Shown piece by piece: positions 9,818 to 18,790 of a stretch of 64,000 bases of DNA. The notes under the pieces were generated by a model. That model saw only the letters and a list, made by a program, of their open reading frames with translations. It ran no database searches and was not told where the DNA came from. Numbering within the stretch: the stretch's first letter is position 1; the number at the start of each line of letters is the position of its first letter. The translations under genes and the position numbers were made by a program. The stretch is from Polaromonas sp. OV174 (GTDB lineage: Bacteria > Pseudomonadota > Gammaproteobacteria > Burkholderiales > Burkholderiaceae_C), in NCBI RefSeq assembly GCF_900112285.1, contig NZ_FOKZ01000001.1, forward strand, positions 1 through 64,000, written 5' to 3'.

Positions 9818-10468
9818 ATGTCCGACCTGGTGTCTGAACCCGAACTGAGCCCGCCTGCCACACTGGCCGCCGCCGAGCCTGCGGCGCGCAAGCGCCCCAA
9901 GCCGGGTGAACGCCGGGTGCAGATCCTGCAGGCGTTGGCAGCCATGCTGGAGCAGCCGGGCGCAGATCGCATTACCACCTCCGCCCTGGCCGCCAGGCTG
10001 GAAGTCAGCGAGGCAGCGCTGTATCGCCATTTCGCCAGCAAGGCGCAGATGTTTGAAGGCCTGATCGAATTCATAGAGCAAAGCATTTTCACGCTCGTCA
10101 ATCAGCTCGCCGAGCGCGAGCCCGATCCCAGGGCGCGTACCCGCAAGCTGGTGCTCATGACCTTGCAGTTTGGTGAAAAAAACCCGGGCATGACGCGCGT
10201 CATGGTGGGCGATGCGCTGGTGTTTGAAAACGAGCGCCTGCAAGAACGCATGAATCAGTTTTTCGACAAGCTGGAGTCCAGCCTCAAGCAAAGCCTGCGT
10301 GATGCGGCGGCAGCGGCCGGGGCGGCGACGCCCACGGTGGATGCACAGGTTCGCGCTTCGGTGATCGTGGCCTTCGTGGTGGGCCGTTTGCAGCGCTTTG
10401 CCCGCTCCGGCTTCAGGCGTTTGCCATCCGAGCATCTGGAAGCCAGTCTGGCAACGATTCTGGCCTGA
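9818..10468 (+). CDS. slmA: TetR-fold nucleoid occlusion factor SlmA
   Basis: The 216-residue protein has a proline/alanine-rich head of about 30 residues, then an N-terminal DNA-binding domain with the helix-turn-helix TTSALAARLEVSEAALYRHFASKAQMF at roughly residues 53-79. The recognition helix and the following FEGLIEFIEQSIF match SlmA (Ttk) rather than an efflux regulator. SlmA binds chromosomal sites and FtsZ to block division over the nucleoid. Argument for this identity is motif similarity plus position directly downstream of argB; a general TetR regulator remains possible. Confidence 0.8.
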   Translation: MSDLVSEPELSPPATLAAAEPAARKRPKPGERRVQILQALAAMLEQPGADRITTSALAARLEVSEAALYRHFASKAQMFEGLIEFIEQSIFTLVNQLAEREPDPRARTRKLVLMTLQFGEKNPGMTRVMVGDALVFENERLQERMNQFFDKLESSLKQSLRDAAAAAGAATPTVDAQVRASVIVAFVVGRLQRFARSGFRRLPSEHLEASLATILA

Positions 10469-10655
10469 GCCTGATCATTGGCGGTGGCTCCCTCAAGATG
10501 GGAGCGCCTTGAGACCTTCAAATTTTCGCCAGGACTCTGCTCCCGAGTCTGCGCAGGTGCAAGGGTTTACCCGTTTTCTGACTAGACCTGGTTCTCTATT
10601 TGTAGCGGTCTGATAGCGATCCTTGAATGTTTGGCCCTAAATTGAAGCAAAATAG

Positions 10656-10669
10656 AACGACCGTTCGTT
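10656..10669. promoter_or_regulatory. TetR-type palindromic operator upstream of beta-oxidation regulator
   Basis: The sequence AACGA-CCGT-TCGTT is a perfect 5-4-5 inverted repeat 18 bases before ATG 10687. Its size and position are typical of autoregulatory TetR-family operators. It also argues that the downstream ATG (10687), not the one at 10627, is the true start, since translation from 10627 would run through the operator. Confidence 0.65.
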
Positions 10670-10686
10670 TTATTTTCTTCGATGCC

Positions 10687-11382
10687 ATGTCTACTCCTGA
10701 ACCTTTTGTGAAAGCCGCCCGCACCCCGTCCGTGGGTGTGGCCGTGTCCAGGGGGCAGCAAAAAGGCCAGCAGACCAAGGCGGCCATCGTCGATGCGGCG
10801 TTGGGCCTGGCAACGCAGATAGGCCTGGAGGGGCTAAGCATAGGTGCGCTGGCCGAGGTCATGCATATGAGCAAGTCCGGCGTGTTTGCCCACTTTGGCT
10901 CGCGCGAAGAGTTGCAGATCTCGGTGATACGCGAATACCACCTCAGGTTCGAGGAAGAGGTTTTCTTTCCGGCCTTGCAGCAGCCGCGCGGCTTGCCCCG
11001 CCTGCATGCGATGTTTCATCACTGGATGAGCCGGACTTCGATTGAAATCGATTCTGGCTGTCTCTATATCAGCGGCGCTGTCGAATTCGACGACCGGCCC
11101 GGCCCGGTGCGCGATGCGCTGGCGGGTTCGGTGCGCACCTGGCTGGCCGCCATGTACCGAGCCGTGGTGCAGGCCAAGGAGGCCGGCCATTTGCAGGCGG
11201 ACGCCGACGAGCAGCAGATGGCATTTGAGATTCACGGCCTGATTCTGGCGCTGCATTACGAGGCACGTTTTCTGAAAACGCCAGGTTCCATAGAGCGCGC
11301 CAATACCGGTTTTTCCAACATCCTGGCGCGTTACGGCAGTCCCGCCGCGCCCGCCAGTTCTTCTTCCCCTACTGCTGCTTAG
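10687..11382 (+). CDS. TetR family regulator of the beta-oxidation genes
   Basis: The 231-residue protein carries an N-terminal TetR domain: GLSIGALAEVMHMSKSGVFAHFGSREEL forms the helix-turn-helix and following helix at about residues 52-80. The C-terminal ligand domain is of the TetR_C_13/YcdC-like kind but unassigned. ATG 10687 was chosen because a palindromic operator lies just upstream. It stands 60 bases before an acyl-CoA dehydrogenase gene on the same strand, so repression of that operon with release by an acyl-CoA is a reasonable inference, not shown by the sequence. Confidence 0.85.
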   Translation: MSTPEPFVKAARTPSVGVAVSRGQQKGQQTKAAIVDAALGLATQIGLEGLSIGALAEVMHMSKSGVFAHFGSREELQISVIREYHLRFEEEVFFPALQQPRGLPRLHAMFHHWMSRTSIEIDSGCLYISGAVEFDDRPGPVRDALAGSVRTWLAAMYRAVVQAKEAGHLQADADEQQMAFEIHGLILALHYEARFLKTPGSIERANTGFSNILARYGSPAAPASSSSPTAA

Positions 11383-11442
11383 TCGCCCATCGTTCAGGTG
11401 CAAGCGCTCCCCTTCAAACCGTCTTAACGCTAAAGGATTTCC

Positions 11443-13239
11443 ATGCCCCAGTACAGCCCACCCCTGCGCGACATGCAGTTCGTCATGCACGAAGTGCTCA
11501 AGGTCAGCGATGAGTTCAAGGTCTTGCCCCGGCACGCCGACATGGATGCGCAAACCATCAACGCCGTGCTCGAAGAGGGTGGAAAATTTGCCACCGAGGT
11601 CATCTTTCCGCTCAACATCAGCGGCGACGAAGAGGGTTGCACACTGGACAAGTCCACCCACGAGGTGACCCCGCCCACGGGATTCAAACAGGCTTATGCG
11701 CAGTATGTGGAAGGCGGCTGGGCCGCGCTGAGCTGCGATCCCGACTACGGCGGTCAGGGCCTGCCCCTGGTGGTCAACCAGTGCTTTTACGAGATGCTGA
11801 ACTCGGCCAACCAGGCCTGGACCATGTACCCCGGCCTGTCGCACGGCGCCTACGAAGCGCTGCATGCCCACGGCACCGAAGCGCAGAAAAAGCTCTACCT
11901 GCCAAAGCTCACCAGCGGCGAATGGACCGGCACCATGTGCCTGACCGAGCCGCATTGCGGCACCGACCTGGGCCTCTTGCGCACCAAGGCCGAACCACAG
12001 CCCGACGGCAGCTACCAGCTCACCGGCAACAAGATCTTCATCAGCGCCGGCGAACACGACATGGCCAGCAACATCGTGCACCTGGTGCTGGCGCGCCTGC
12101 CGGACGCGCCGCAAGGCAGCAAGGGCATCAGCCTGTTTGCCGTACCCAAGTTCAATGTCAATGAAGATGGCGCCATGGGGTCGCGCAACGGTATTTACTG
12201 TGGCGGCCTAGAGCACAAGATGGGCATACACGGTAACGCCACCTGCCAGATGGTGCTGGAGGACGCCGTCGGCACCCTGGTCGGCGCACCCAACAAGGGC
12301 CTGGCCGCGATGTTTGTGATGATGAACACCGCCCGCCTGGGCGTGGGCAACCAGTCGCTGGGCCTGACCGAGGTGGCTTACCAGAACGCCCTGGCCTATG
12401 CCAAGGACCGCATCCAGATGCGCTCGCTCTCGGGCGTGAAGGCCAAGGACAAACCGGCCGACCCCATCATCGTGCACCCCGATGTGCGCAAGATGCTGCT
12501 GACCGCCAAGGCCTACGCCGAAGGCGGCCGCGCGATGGCGATTTACTGCGCCATGATGCTGGAGCGCGAGCTCTACCACCCCGACGAGAAGGTGCGCAAG
12601 GATGCCGGCGAGATCGTTGCGCTGCTCACGCCCATCGTCAAGGCCTTCCTGACCGACAACGGCCATATCGCCACCAACGCCTGCATGCAGGTCTTTGGCG
12701 GCCACGGCTATATCAAGGAATGGGGCATGGAGCAGTTTGTGCGCGACAACCGCATCAACATGATTTATGAAGGCACCAACACCATCCAGTCGCTGGATCT
12801 GCTGGGCCGCAAGGTGCTGGGCAACAACGGCGCCACGCTGAAGAAGTTTGGCAAGCTGATAGGCGCGCTGATTGCCGAAGAAGGCGTGAACGAGAAGATG
12901 GCCGAGTTCATCAACCCGCTGGCCTACCTGGCCGACCAGATGACCAAGTTCACCACCGAACTCGGCTTCAAGGGTTTTCAGAATCCGGATGAAGTCGGTG
13001 CCGCTGCGGTGGACTATCTGCGCGTGGCCGGCCACCTGGTGTTTGCCTACTTCTGGGCGCGCATGGCGCAAGTCGCGCTGCGCGAAATTGCCGATGGCAA
13101 TGCAGATCCGTTTTACCTGGCCAAGGTGCAGACCGCCCGTTTTTACTTCGCCAAGCTCTTTCCTGAAACCGCCACGCTGATGCGCACGGCGCGCAGTGGC
13201 AGCCAGGCGCTGATGGACACCGACGCGGCCCTGGCCTGA
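11443..13239 (+). CDS. Acyl-CoA dehydrogenase, long (about 600-residue) family with C-terminal extension
   Basis: The 598-residue protein has the acyl-CoA dehydrogenase core: the flavin-binding MCLTEPHCGTDLGLLRTKA region near residues 165-185, the motif FGGHGYIKEWG near 421-431 and catalytic E443 in MIYEGTNTIQ. Length and the extra C-terminal helical domain place it with the DmdC/FadE-like group rather than the 380-residue short-chain enzymes. It oxidises acyl-CoA to trans-2-enoyl-CoA and passes electrons to ETF. It is the first enzyme of a full beta-oxidation set. Chain-length preference is unknown. Confidence 0.92.
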   Translation: MPQYSPPLRDMQFVMHEVLKVSDEFKVLPRHADMDAQTINAVLEEGGKFATEVIFPLNISGDEEGCTLDKSTHEVTPPTGFKQAYAQYVEGGWAALSCDPDYGGQGLPLVVNQCFYEMLNSANQAWTMYPGLSHGAYEALHAHGTEAQKKLYLPKLTSGEWTGTMCLTEPHCGTDLGLLRTKAEPQPDGSYQLTGNKIFISAGEHDMASNIVHLVLARLPDAPQGSKGISLFAVPKFNVNEDGAMGSRNGIYCGGLEHKMGIHGNATCQMVLEDAVGTLVGAPNKGLAAMFVMMNTARLGVGNQSLGLTEVAYQNALAYAKDRIQMRSLSGVKAKDKPADPIIVHPDVRKMLLTAKAYAEGGRAMAIYCAMMLERELYHPDEKVRKDAGEIVALLTPIVKAFLTDNGHIATNACMQVFGGHGYIKEWGMEQFVRDNRINMIYEGTNTIQSLDLLGRKVLGNNGATLKKFGKLIGALIAEEGVNEKMAEFINPLAYLADQMTKFTTELGFKGFQNPDEVGAAAVDYLRVAGHLVFAYFWARMAQVALREIADGNADPFYLAKVQTARFYFAKLFPETATLMRTARSGSQALMDTDAALA

Positions 13240-13245
13240 TATTTA

Positions 13246-13302
13246 AGCTTTTTATGCCTCTAGCCCTTATGCAGATTGCGCAAGCAGCTATCTTTTTGAT
13301 AG
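13246..13302 (+). repeat. Dispersed palindromic element, copy 1 (intergenic)
   Basis: The copy lies between the acyl-CoA dehydrogenase and the FadB-like gene. It has the 5' block GCCTCTAGCCC and the 3' hairpin CTATC-TTTTT-GATAG (13288-13302) preceded by GCGCAAGCAG. Together with the other copies it defines a ~57-base unit. Confidence 0.75.
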
Positions 13303-13391
13303 TTTCTCGGGCCGTGCTGCTGGGCGCCAGGCAGGCTGCTGGTGCGTAGCTCTCGAGCGGCAATCATTTAGACACTTGAAGAAAGAAATCC

Positions 13392-15833
13392 ATGTCACCT
13401 TTATCTCGCTTCCAGGTTAAAAAAGTCGCCGTGCTGGGCGCGGGCGTGATGGGCGCGCAAATCGCCGCTCATCTGGTCAACTGCAAGGTGCCGGTGCTGC
13501 TGTTCGACTTGCCGGCCAAAGAGGGGCCGAAAAACGGCATCGTCAGCAAGGCCATAGAGGGGCTGAAAAAACTCAAGCCGGCGCCACTGGGCGTGGTGGA
13601 AGACGCTGCCTTGATCCAGCAGGCCAATTACGAAGAGCACATGGACCTGCTCCTGGGTTGCGATCTGATCATCGAGGCCATCGCCGAGCGCATGGACTGG
13701 AAGACCGATCTGTATCACAAGATCGCGCCCTTTGTGGCCGAGAACGCCATCGTCGCCAGCAACACTTCGGGCCTGTCCATCACCATGCTGAGCCAGGCGT
13801 TGCCCGAAGCCATCAAGCCGCGCTTTTGCGGCATTCACTTCTTCAATCCGCCGCGCTACATGGCTCTGGTTGAGCTGATCAACACGCCCACCACCGAGCC
13901 CAAGGTGCTGGACGACCTGGAAGCCTTTGTCACCAGCGCCATCGGCAAGGGCGTGATACGCGCGCATGACACGCCCAACTTCATCGCCAACCGTGTCGGC
14001 ATCGCCGGCATGCTGGCCACCATCAAGGAGGCCGAAGCCTTTGGCTTGACGTATGACGTGGTCGATGACCTGACCGGCAAGAAACTGGGCCGCGCCAGCT
14101 CGGGCACCTTCCGTACCGCCGACGTGGTGGGCCTGGACACCATGGCCCATGTCATCAAGACGCTGCAGGACAACCTCGGTCCCGTCGGTGGCGGTGATAC
14201 TGGCAAGGTCGAAGACCCGTTCTCGGACATCTACGGCACGCCGCCCGTGCTGGCCAAACTGCTGGAAGCCAAGAGCCTGGGCCAGAAAACCGGCGCGGGC
14301 TTTTACAAAAAGGTCGGCCGTGACATCATGCGCCTGGACCCGGTCAGCATGGAGTACGTGGCTGGCGGCGCCAAGGCCAACGAAGTGGTCGGCCGCATGC
14401 TGAAAAAGCCGGCCGGCGAGCGCCTGAAACTCTTGCGCGAAGCCGAAGGCGCGGAAGCGCGTTTCCTCTGGGCCATCTTGCGCGACCAGTTCCACTATGC
14501 CGCCGTGCATCTGGCCAGCATTGCCGAAACCGCACGCGACATTGACTTCGCCATGCGCTGGGGCTTTGGCGCCAAACAAGGGCCCTTCGAGCTGTGGCAA
14601 GAAGCCGGCTGGCTGCAGGTCGCCAACTGGATCAAGGAAGACATCGCCGCTGGCAAGGCGCTCAGCAGCGCGCCGCTGCCGGACTGGGTGTTCACCGGCC
14701 CGGTCGCCGCGGCCGGTGGCGTGCACACGCCCCAAGGCTCGTGGAGCGCCTCGGCCCAAACATTCATACCGCGCCGCAATCTGCCGGTCTATGAGCGTCA
14801 GTTCTTCCCCGAGAACGTTCTTGGCGCCAATGCGCCGGCGTTTGAAACTGCCGGCACCACGTTGCACGAAGACGACGCGATCCGCCTCTGGACGCTGGAC
14901 GGTGATCAGGGCGACGTCGTGATCGCCAGCATCAAGACCAAGATGCACGCCATCAGCCCGGATGTGGCCGAAGGCCTGGCCCTGGGCGTGGAGCTGGCCG
15001 AGAAAAGCTACAAAGGCCTGGTGATCTGGTCCAACGACGAGATGTTCTCGGCCGGTGCCGACCTGCAAGCCATGCTGCCGGCCTTCATGATGGGCGGCGC
15101 CAAGGCGATTGAGGGCGCCGAGGCCGAGTTGCAAAACGTCATGCTCAAGCTGCGCTATGCCGCCGTGCCGGTGGTGTCGGCGATTCGCGGCCTGGCACTG
15201 GGCGGCGGCTGCGAAATGGCGGTCTATTCGGCCAAGCGCGTGGCGGCCATGGAAAGCTATATCGGCCTGGTTGAGGTGGGTGTGGGCCTGGTGCCCGGCG
15301 CCGGTGGCCTGACCTACATCGCGCGCCGCGCTGCCGAGAACGCCAGCAAGTCGACCAACAAGGACTTATTGCCCTTTCTGACCGAAGGCTTTACCGCCGC
15401 CGCCATGGCCACGGTGGGCACCGGTGCCATCGACAGCCGCAGGCTGGGCTATCTGCTCGACAGCGATGTGATTGTGCCCAACAAGGACGAGCTGCTGTTC
15501 GTGGCACTGAACGAGGCGCGTGCGCTGTTCAACTCCGGCTACCGCGCGCCGCACAAGCGCCCCTTCCCGGTGGTGGGCCGCAGCGGCCTGGCCACCATCA
15601 AGGGCCAGCTGGTCAATATGCGCGACGGCGGCTTCATCAGCGCCCACGACTTTCACATTGCCAGCCTGATTGCCAATGTGGTCTGCGGCGGCGACGTCGA
15701 TGCCGGCACCCTGGTGACCGAGGAATACCTGATGACGCTGGAGCGCAAAGCGTTCTGCTCCTTGCTGGAGAATGCAAAAACTCAAGAGCGGATCATGGGC
15801 ATGATGAGCACCGGCAAGCCGGTTCGGAACTGA
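13392..15833 (+). CDS. Bifunctional 3-hydroxyacyl-CoA dehydrogenase / enoyl-CoA hydratase
   Basis: The 813-residue protein begins with an NAD-binding motif GAGVMG (residues 16-21), followed by the HCDH N- and C-terminal domains (IHFFNPPRYM, then TGAGFY). The enoyl-CoA hydratase domain is at the C-terminal side (about residues 500-720), with GLALGGGCEMAVYSA and VEVGVGLVPGAGG holding both expected glutamates. This domain order, dehydrogenase first, is the reverse of E. coli FadB and resembles B. subtilis FadN. It carries out the second and third steps of beta-oxidation and is followed by a thiolase two genes later. Confidence 0.92.
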   Translation: MSPLSRFQVKKVAVLGAGVMGAQIAAHLVNCKVPVLLFDLPAKEGPKNGIVSKAIEGLKKLKPAPLGVVEDAALIQQANYEEHMDLLLGCDLIIEAIAERMDWKTDLYHKIAPFVAENAIVASNTSGLSITMLSQALPEAIKPRFCGIHFFNPPRYMALVELINTPTTEPKVLDDLEAFVTSAIGKGVIRAHDTPNFIANRVGIAGMLATIKEAEAFGLTYDVVDDLTGKKLGRASSGTFRTADVVGLDTMAHVIKTLQDNLGPVGGGDTGKVEDPFSDIYGTPPVLAKLLEAKSLGQKTGAGFYKKVGRDIMRLDPVSMEYVAGGAKANEVVGRMLKKPAGERLKLLREAEGAEARFLWAILRDQFHYAAVHLASIAETARDIDFAMRWGFGAKQGPFELWQEAGWLQVANWIKEDIAAGKALSSAPLPDWVFTGPVAAAGGVHTPQGSWSASAQTFIPRRNLPVYERQFFPENVLGANAPAFETAGTTLHEDDAIRLWTLDGDQGDVVIASIKTKMHAISPDVAEGLALGVELAEKSYKGLVIWSNDEMFSAGADLQAMLPAFMMGGAKAIEGAEAELQNVMLKLRYAAVPVVSAIRGLALGGGCEMAVYSAKRVAAMESYIGLVEVGVGLVPGAGGLTYIARRAAENASKSTNKDLLPFLTEGFTAAAMATVGTGAIDSRRLGYLLDSDVIVPNKDELLFVALNEARALFNSGYRAPHKRPFPVVGRSGLATIKGQLVNMRDGGFISAHDFHIASLIANVVCGGDVDAGTLVTEEYLMTLERKAFCSLLENAKTQERIMGMMSTGKPVRN

Positions 15834-15854
15834 TGAGCACCCCTATCGGACGCT

Positions 15855-15922
15855 CACTGCGTGTAGCGCCTTTCCCCCTTGCAGGGGGCAACACCTGCGG
15901 CCCGGCTAAGCCGGTTCCGCGG
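15855..15922. repeat. Intergenic double-hairpin repeat element
   Basis: This unit between two operon genes contains a CCCCC-TTGCA-GGGGG hairpin (15874-15888) and a nested stem CCGGCT-A-AGCCGG (15902-15914) bracketed by GCGG/CCGC. I recall near-identical units from other Comamonadaceae genomes, but could not search. It has no T-tract, so it is more likely an interspersed repeat or mRNA-processing element than a terminator. Confidence 0.55.
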
Positions 15923-15945
15923 CGTTTACTGGCTGGGGATGGATC

Positions 15946-16455
15946 ATGAGTAACGACCATCAACCGAACCGGCTGGAGCGCCAACTGGAGCGGCTCGATG
16001 AAGTGCCGGCCTTTGCGCGGCCCTGGTTTCGCAGCGTGGTGCTGCGCCGCGCCGTCCCTTTCACCGGAACCGCCGGCCTGGATTTCATCGAGATGAGCCG
16101 CGAGCGCGTGGAGATCGGCATCAAGAATGAAAAGAAGGTACAGAACCACATAGGCGGCGTGCATGCTTCGGCCATGAATTTGCTGGCGGAAACCGCTACC
16201 GGCATGGTGGTCGGCATGAATGTGCGCGACGACTGTATTCCGCTGGCCAAGGAGCTGAAGATGGCATTTAAAAAACGCGCCACCGGCGCGCTGCGCGCCG
16301 TCGCCACGCTCACACCGGCGCAGCAGGCGCTGATGCAGGCCAGTGACAAGGGCGAAGTCAATGTGGCGGTCACCGTGCTGGATGAGGCCGGCGTGAACCC
16401 GGTCGAGTGCGAATTTGTCTGGGCCTGGATACCGTCCGGCCCGCGTAACAGTTGA
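15946..16455 (+). CDS. DUF4442 hotdog-fold protein (putative thioesterase)
   Basis: The 169-residue protein has a hotdog-like layout: a short N-terminal helix, the VRIGIK/VQNHIGGVHASAMNLLAETATG stretch in place of the usual thioesterase hydratase helix (about residues 60-90), and a strand-rich second half. The IGGVHASAM pattern is that of DUF4442/YiiD-type proteins. It sits between the FadB-like and thiolase genes, so a role in hydrolysing stalled acyl-CoA during fatty-acid breakdown is likely but inferred. ATG 15946 follows the double-hairpin repeat. Confidence 0.75.
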   Translation: MSNDHQPNRLERQLERLDEVPAFARPWFRSVVLRRAVPFTGTAGLDFIEMSRERVEIGIKNEKKVQNHIGGVHASAMNLLAETATGMVVGMNVRDDCIPLAKELKMAFKKRATGALRAVATLTPAQQALMQASDKGEVNVAVTVLDEAGVNPVECEFVWAWIPSGPRNS

Positions 16456-16490
16456 AGCGCTCAGGCGCGAAAAAATCAAAGGAAACCATC

Positions 16491-17690
16491 ATGGCCAAAC
16501 AAGTCCAGGAAGCCTATATCGTTGCCGCCACGCGCACGCCCATAGGGCGCTCGCACCGCGGTTTTTTCCGCAATACCCGACCCGATGAGCTGCTGGTCCA
16601 GGCCTTGCAGGCGGCACTGGCCCAGGCGCCTACGCTGGACCCGAAAGCGATTGAAGACATCATCTGCGGCTGCGCCATTCCCGAAGGCCCGCAAGGCCTG
16701 AACATCGCGCGCATAGGCGCGGTGCTGGCCGGTTTGCCGACCAGCGTGGGCGGCATCACCGTTAACCGTTTTTGCGCCTCGGGGCTGTCCGCCATCCAGA
16801 TGGCGGCCGACCGCATCCGTGTCGGCGAGGCCGACGTGATGATTGCCGCCGGCACAGAAAGCATGAGCATGGTGCCCATGTCGGGCAACTCGCCCTCGCT
16901 GTCGCCTGCCATGTTTGCCAATGATGAAAACATAGGCATCGCCTACGGCATGGGCCTGACGGCCGAGAAGGTGGCGCAGCAATGGAAGGTCTCGCGCGAG
17001 GCGCAGGACCAGTTCGCCTACGAGTCGCACATGAAGGCGCTCAAGGCGCAGCAGGCGGGTGAGTTCACCAATGAAATCACGCCGGTCCAGGTGACCGACC
17101 GCACGGCCAATCTGGACACCGGTGAAGTCATCGCCACCAGCCGCACCGTGAGCCTGGATGAGGGCGCGCGCCCCGACACCACGGTGGAAGGCCTGGCCAA
17201 GCTCAAGACCGTGTTTGCTGCGCGCGGCTCGGTCACGGCCGGCAACAGCTCGCAAACCTCGGACGGCGCCGGCGCCCTGATTCTGGCGAGCGAAAAAGCC
17301 GTCAAGGAACACGGCCTGAAACCACTGGCGCGTTTTGTCAGCTACGCCGCCAAGGGGGTGCCGCCGCACATCATGGGCATTGGTCCTATCGAAGCGATTC
17401 CGGCCGCCTTGCGTTATGCCGGTTTGCAGCAGGACGACATTGACTGGTTCGAGCTCAACGAAGCGTTTGCGGCCCAGTCGCTGGCGGTCATCAACACCCT
17501 GGGTCTGAACGCTGCCAAGGTCAACCCCATGGGCGGCGCGATTGCCCTGGGCCATCCGCTGGGCGCCACCGGCGCGATTCGCGCGGCGACGGTGATTCAT
17601 GCGCTGCAGCGTCATCAGCTGAAGTACGGCATGGTGACCATGTGTGTAGGGATGGGACAAGGCGCAGCCGGCATCTTCGAACGCGTTTAA
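16491..17690 (+). CDS. Acetyl-CoA C-acyltransferase (3-ketoacyl-CoA thiolase, FadA type)
   Basis: ATG 16491 has a good AAGGAAA ribosome binding site and gives 399 residues. The nucleophilic cysteine C95 lies in NRFCASGLSA, the second conserved block GHPLGATG carries H355, and the last catalytic cysteine C385 is in TMCVGMGQG. The enzyme cleaves 3-ketoacyl-CoA with CoA to acetyl-CoA and a shortened acyl-CoA, the last step of the cycle. A biosynthetic acetoacetyl-CoA thiolase would look similar, but the operon makes the degradative role more likely. Confidence 0.93.
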   Translation: MAKQVQEAYIVAATRTPIGRSHRGFFRNTRPDELLVQALQAALAQAPTLDPKAIEDIICGCAIPEGPQGLNIARIGAVLAGLPTSVGGITVNRFCASGLSAIQMAADRIRVGEADVMIAAGTESMSMVPMSGNSPSLSPAMFANDENIGIAYGMGLTAEKVAQQWKVSREAQDQFAYESHMKALKAQQAGEFTNEITPVQVTDRTANLDTGEVIATSRTVSLDEGARPDTTVEGLAKLKTVFAARGSVTAGNSSQTSDGAGALILASEKAVKEHGLKPLARFVSYAAKGVPPHIMGIGPIEAIPAALRYAGLQQDDIDWFELNEAFAAQSLAVINTLGLNAAKVNPMGGAIALGHPLGATGAIRAATVIHALQRHQLKYGMVTMCVGMGQGAAGIFERV

Positions 17691-17694
17691 AGGC

Positions 17695-17804
17695 TAGCGA
17701 GCGGGCGATCTGCGGCGTTGCGGGTCCCGTCAGGAAATCCTCATGCACCTGAAGTGCACTCCGGTTTCCTGCCACCCGCGCCTTGCACCTCATCCTGCTC
17801 GCTA
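17695..17804. repeat. Long imperfect palindrome, about 110 bp
   Basis: The ends TAGCGAGC (17695-17702) and GCTCGCTA (17797-17804) are perfect inverted repeats, the arms stay largely complementary inward (GCGGGT...ACCCGC, CAGGAAA...TTTCCTG), and the centre is TGCAC-CTGAA-GTGCA (17744-17758). It lies 5 bases past the thiolase stop. It has no U-tract. A MITE-like relic or a long mRNA hairpin are the main options. Confidence 0.75.
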
Positions 17805-17891
17805 CGCCCTTGAGTTTGACTGTTTCAATTCGGAGTCGGGTGCGTCACCTGTATGACTGTCCGAGCTGCTGTTTTACTTCACACTACGCTC

Positions 17892-18719
17892 ATGGAACAA
17901 CATCCTTTTGACCAGGCCCTGCGGCTCGAAGCTGCCGGTAGTGCGCAACCCGATACCTGGCTGGGTGCGAGCAGTGCGGCTTACTGGAATATGGTCGGCC
18001 CGTTTGGCGGCACCACGGCGGCCACGACCTTGCGGGCCATCTTGCTGCATCCGGCGCTGCTGGGTGAGCCTATCGCGCTGACCGTGAACTACGCCAGCGC
18101 GCTGGCCGCGGGGGCTTTCAGCGTCACGGCCAGGCCGGTGCGCACCAACCGCTCTACCCAGCACTGGATGGTGGCGCTGTCGCAAACCGACGCTTCCGGT
18201 GTCGAGGGCGTGGTGATGACGGCCAGCGCCGTGACGGCGGCGCGGCGCGAGACCTGGAGCGCCAACGACACGCCCATGCCGGCGCTGCGCTTTTCGGAGG
18301 CGCTGCCGCGCTTTGATTTCGCCACCTCCGAGTGGACCCAGCGCTATGACATGCGTGCGGTGTCTGGCCGCATCCCCGAGACCTGGGACGGCCGCGAGGA
18401 CGACAGCCTGACCCGGCTCTGGGTGCGTGACGAGCCGCCGCGGCCGCTGGACTTTTGTGCGTTGGCGGCCATGTCCGATGTGTTTTATCCGCGCGTCTGG
18501 TTGCGCCGCGCCACCCGGGTGCCGGCGGGAACCGTCTCCATCACCACATACTTTCATGCCGACAGCCGGCAGCTGGCGCAATGCGGCGAGGGCTATTTGC
18601 TGGGCCAGGCCAGGGCCCAGGCCTTTCGCAACGGCTTTTTTGACCAGAGCGCCCAGCTCTGGAGTGCGGCGGGCACGCTGCTGGCCACCAGCAACCAGCT
18701 GGTTTACTACAAGGAATAG
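17892..18719 (+). CDS. Acyl-CoA thioesterase, TesB-like double hotdog
   Basis: The 275-residue protein starts at ATG 17892 (MEQHPFDQAL), chosen over ATG 17853 because the family begins close to a PFDxA motif; neither start has a strong ribosome binding site. Two hotdog halves are suggested: GxFGGTTAATTLRA near residues 35-50 and ITTYFHADSRQLAQCGEGYLLGQARAQ near 220-250, similar to TesB/Thioesterase-3 proteins. It likely hydrolyses acyl-CoA esters as a CoA-recycling side activity of the operon. Substrate is unknown. Confidence 0.75.
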   Translation: MEQHPFDQALRLEAAGSAQPDTWLGASSAAYWNMVGPFGGTTAATTLRAILLHPALLGEPIALTVNYASALAAGAFSVTARPVRTNRSTQHWMVALSQTDASGVEGVVMTASAVTAARRETWSANDTPMPALRFSEALPRFDFATSEWTQRYDMRAVSGRIPETWDGREDDSLTRLWVRDEPPRPLDFCALAAMSDVFYPRVWLRRATRVPAGTVSITTYFHADSRQLAQCGEGYLLGQARAQAFRNGFFDQSAQLWSAAGTLLATSNQLVYYKE

Positions 18720-18790
18720 GCTGCGGTGGACAGGGCGACTTGGCGCCCGCACTGGCCTACACTTTGCACTTCAACACCGAACATTCCATC

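Noticed and set aside
10834..12114. 426-codon minus-strand frame across the TetR and acyl-CoA dehydrogenase genes
   Set aside because: It overlaps two clearly functional genes on the other strand and shows no motif.
13401..15134. Long open frame of 577 codons on the minus strand across the FadB-like gene
   Set aside because: It is antisense to a gene with full domain motifs, has a low-complexity H/Q/R/G-rich composition and no family pattern; it is a by-product of high GC and codon bias.
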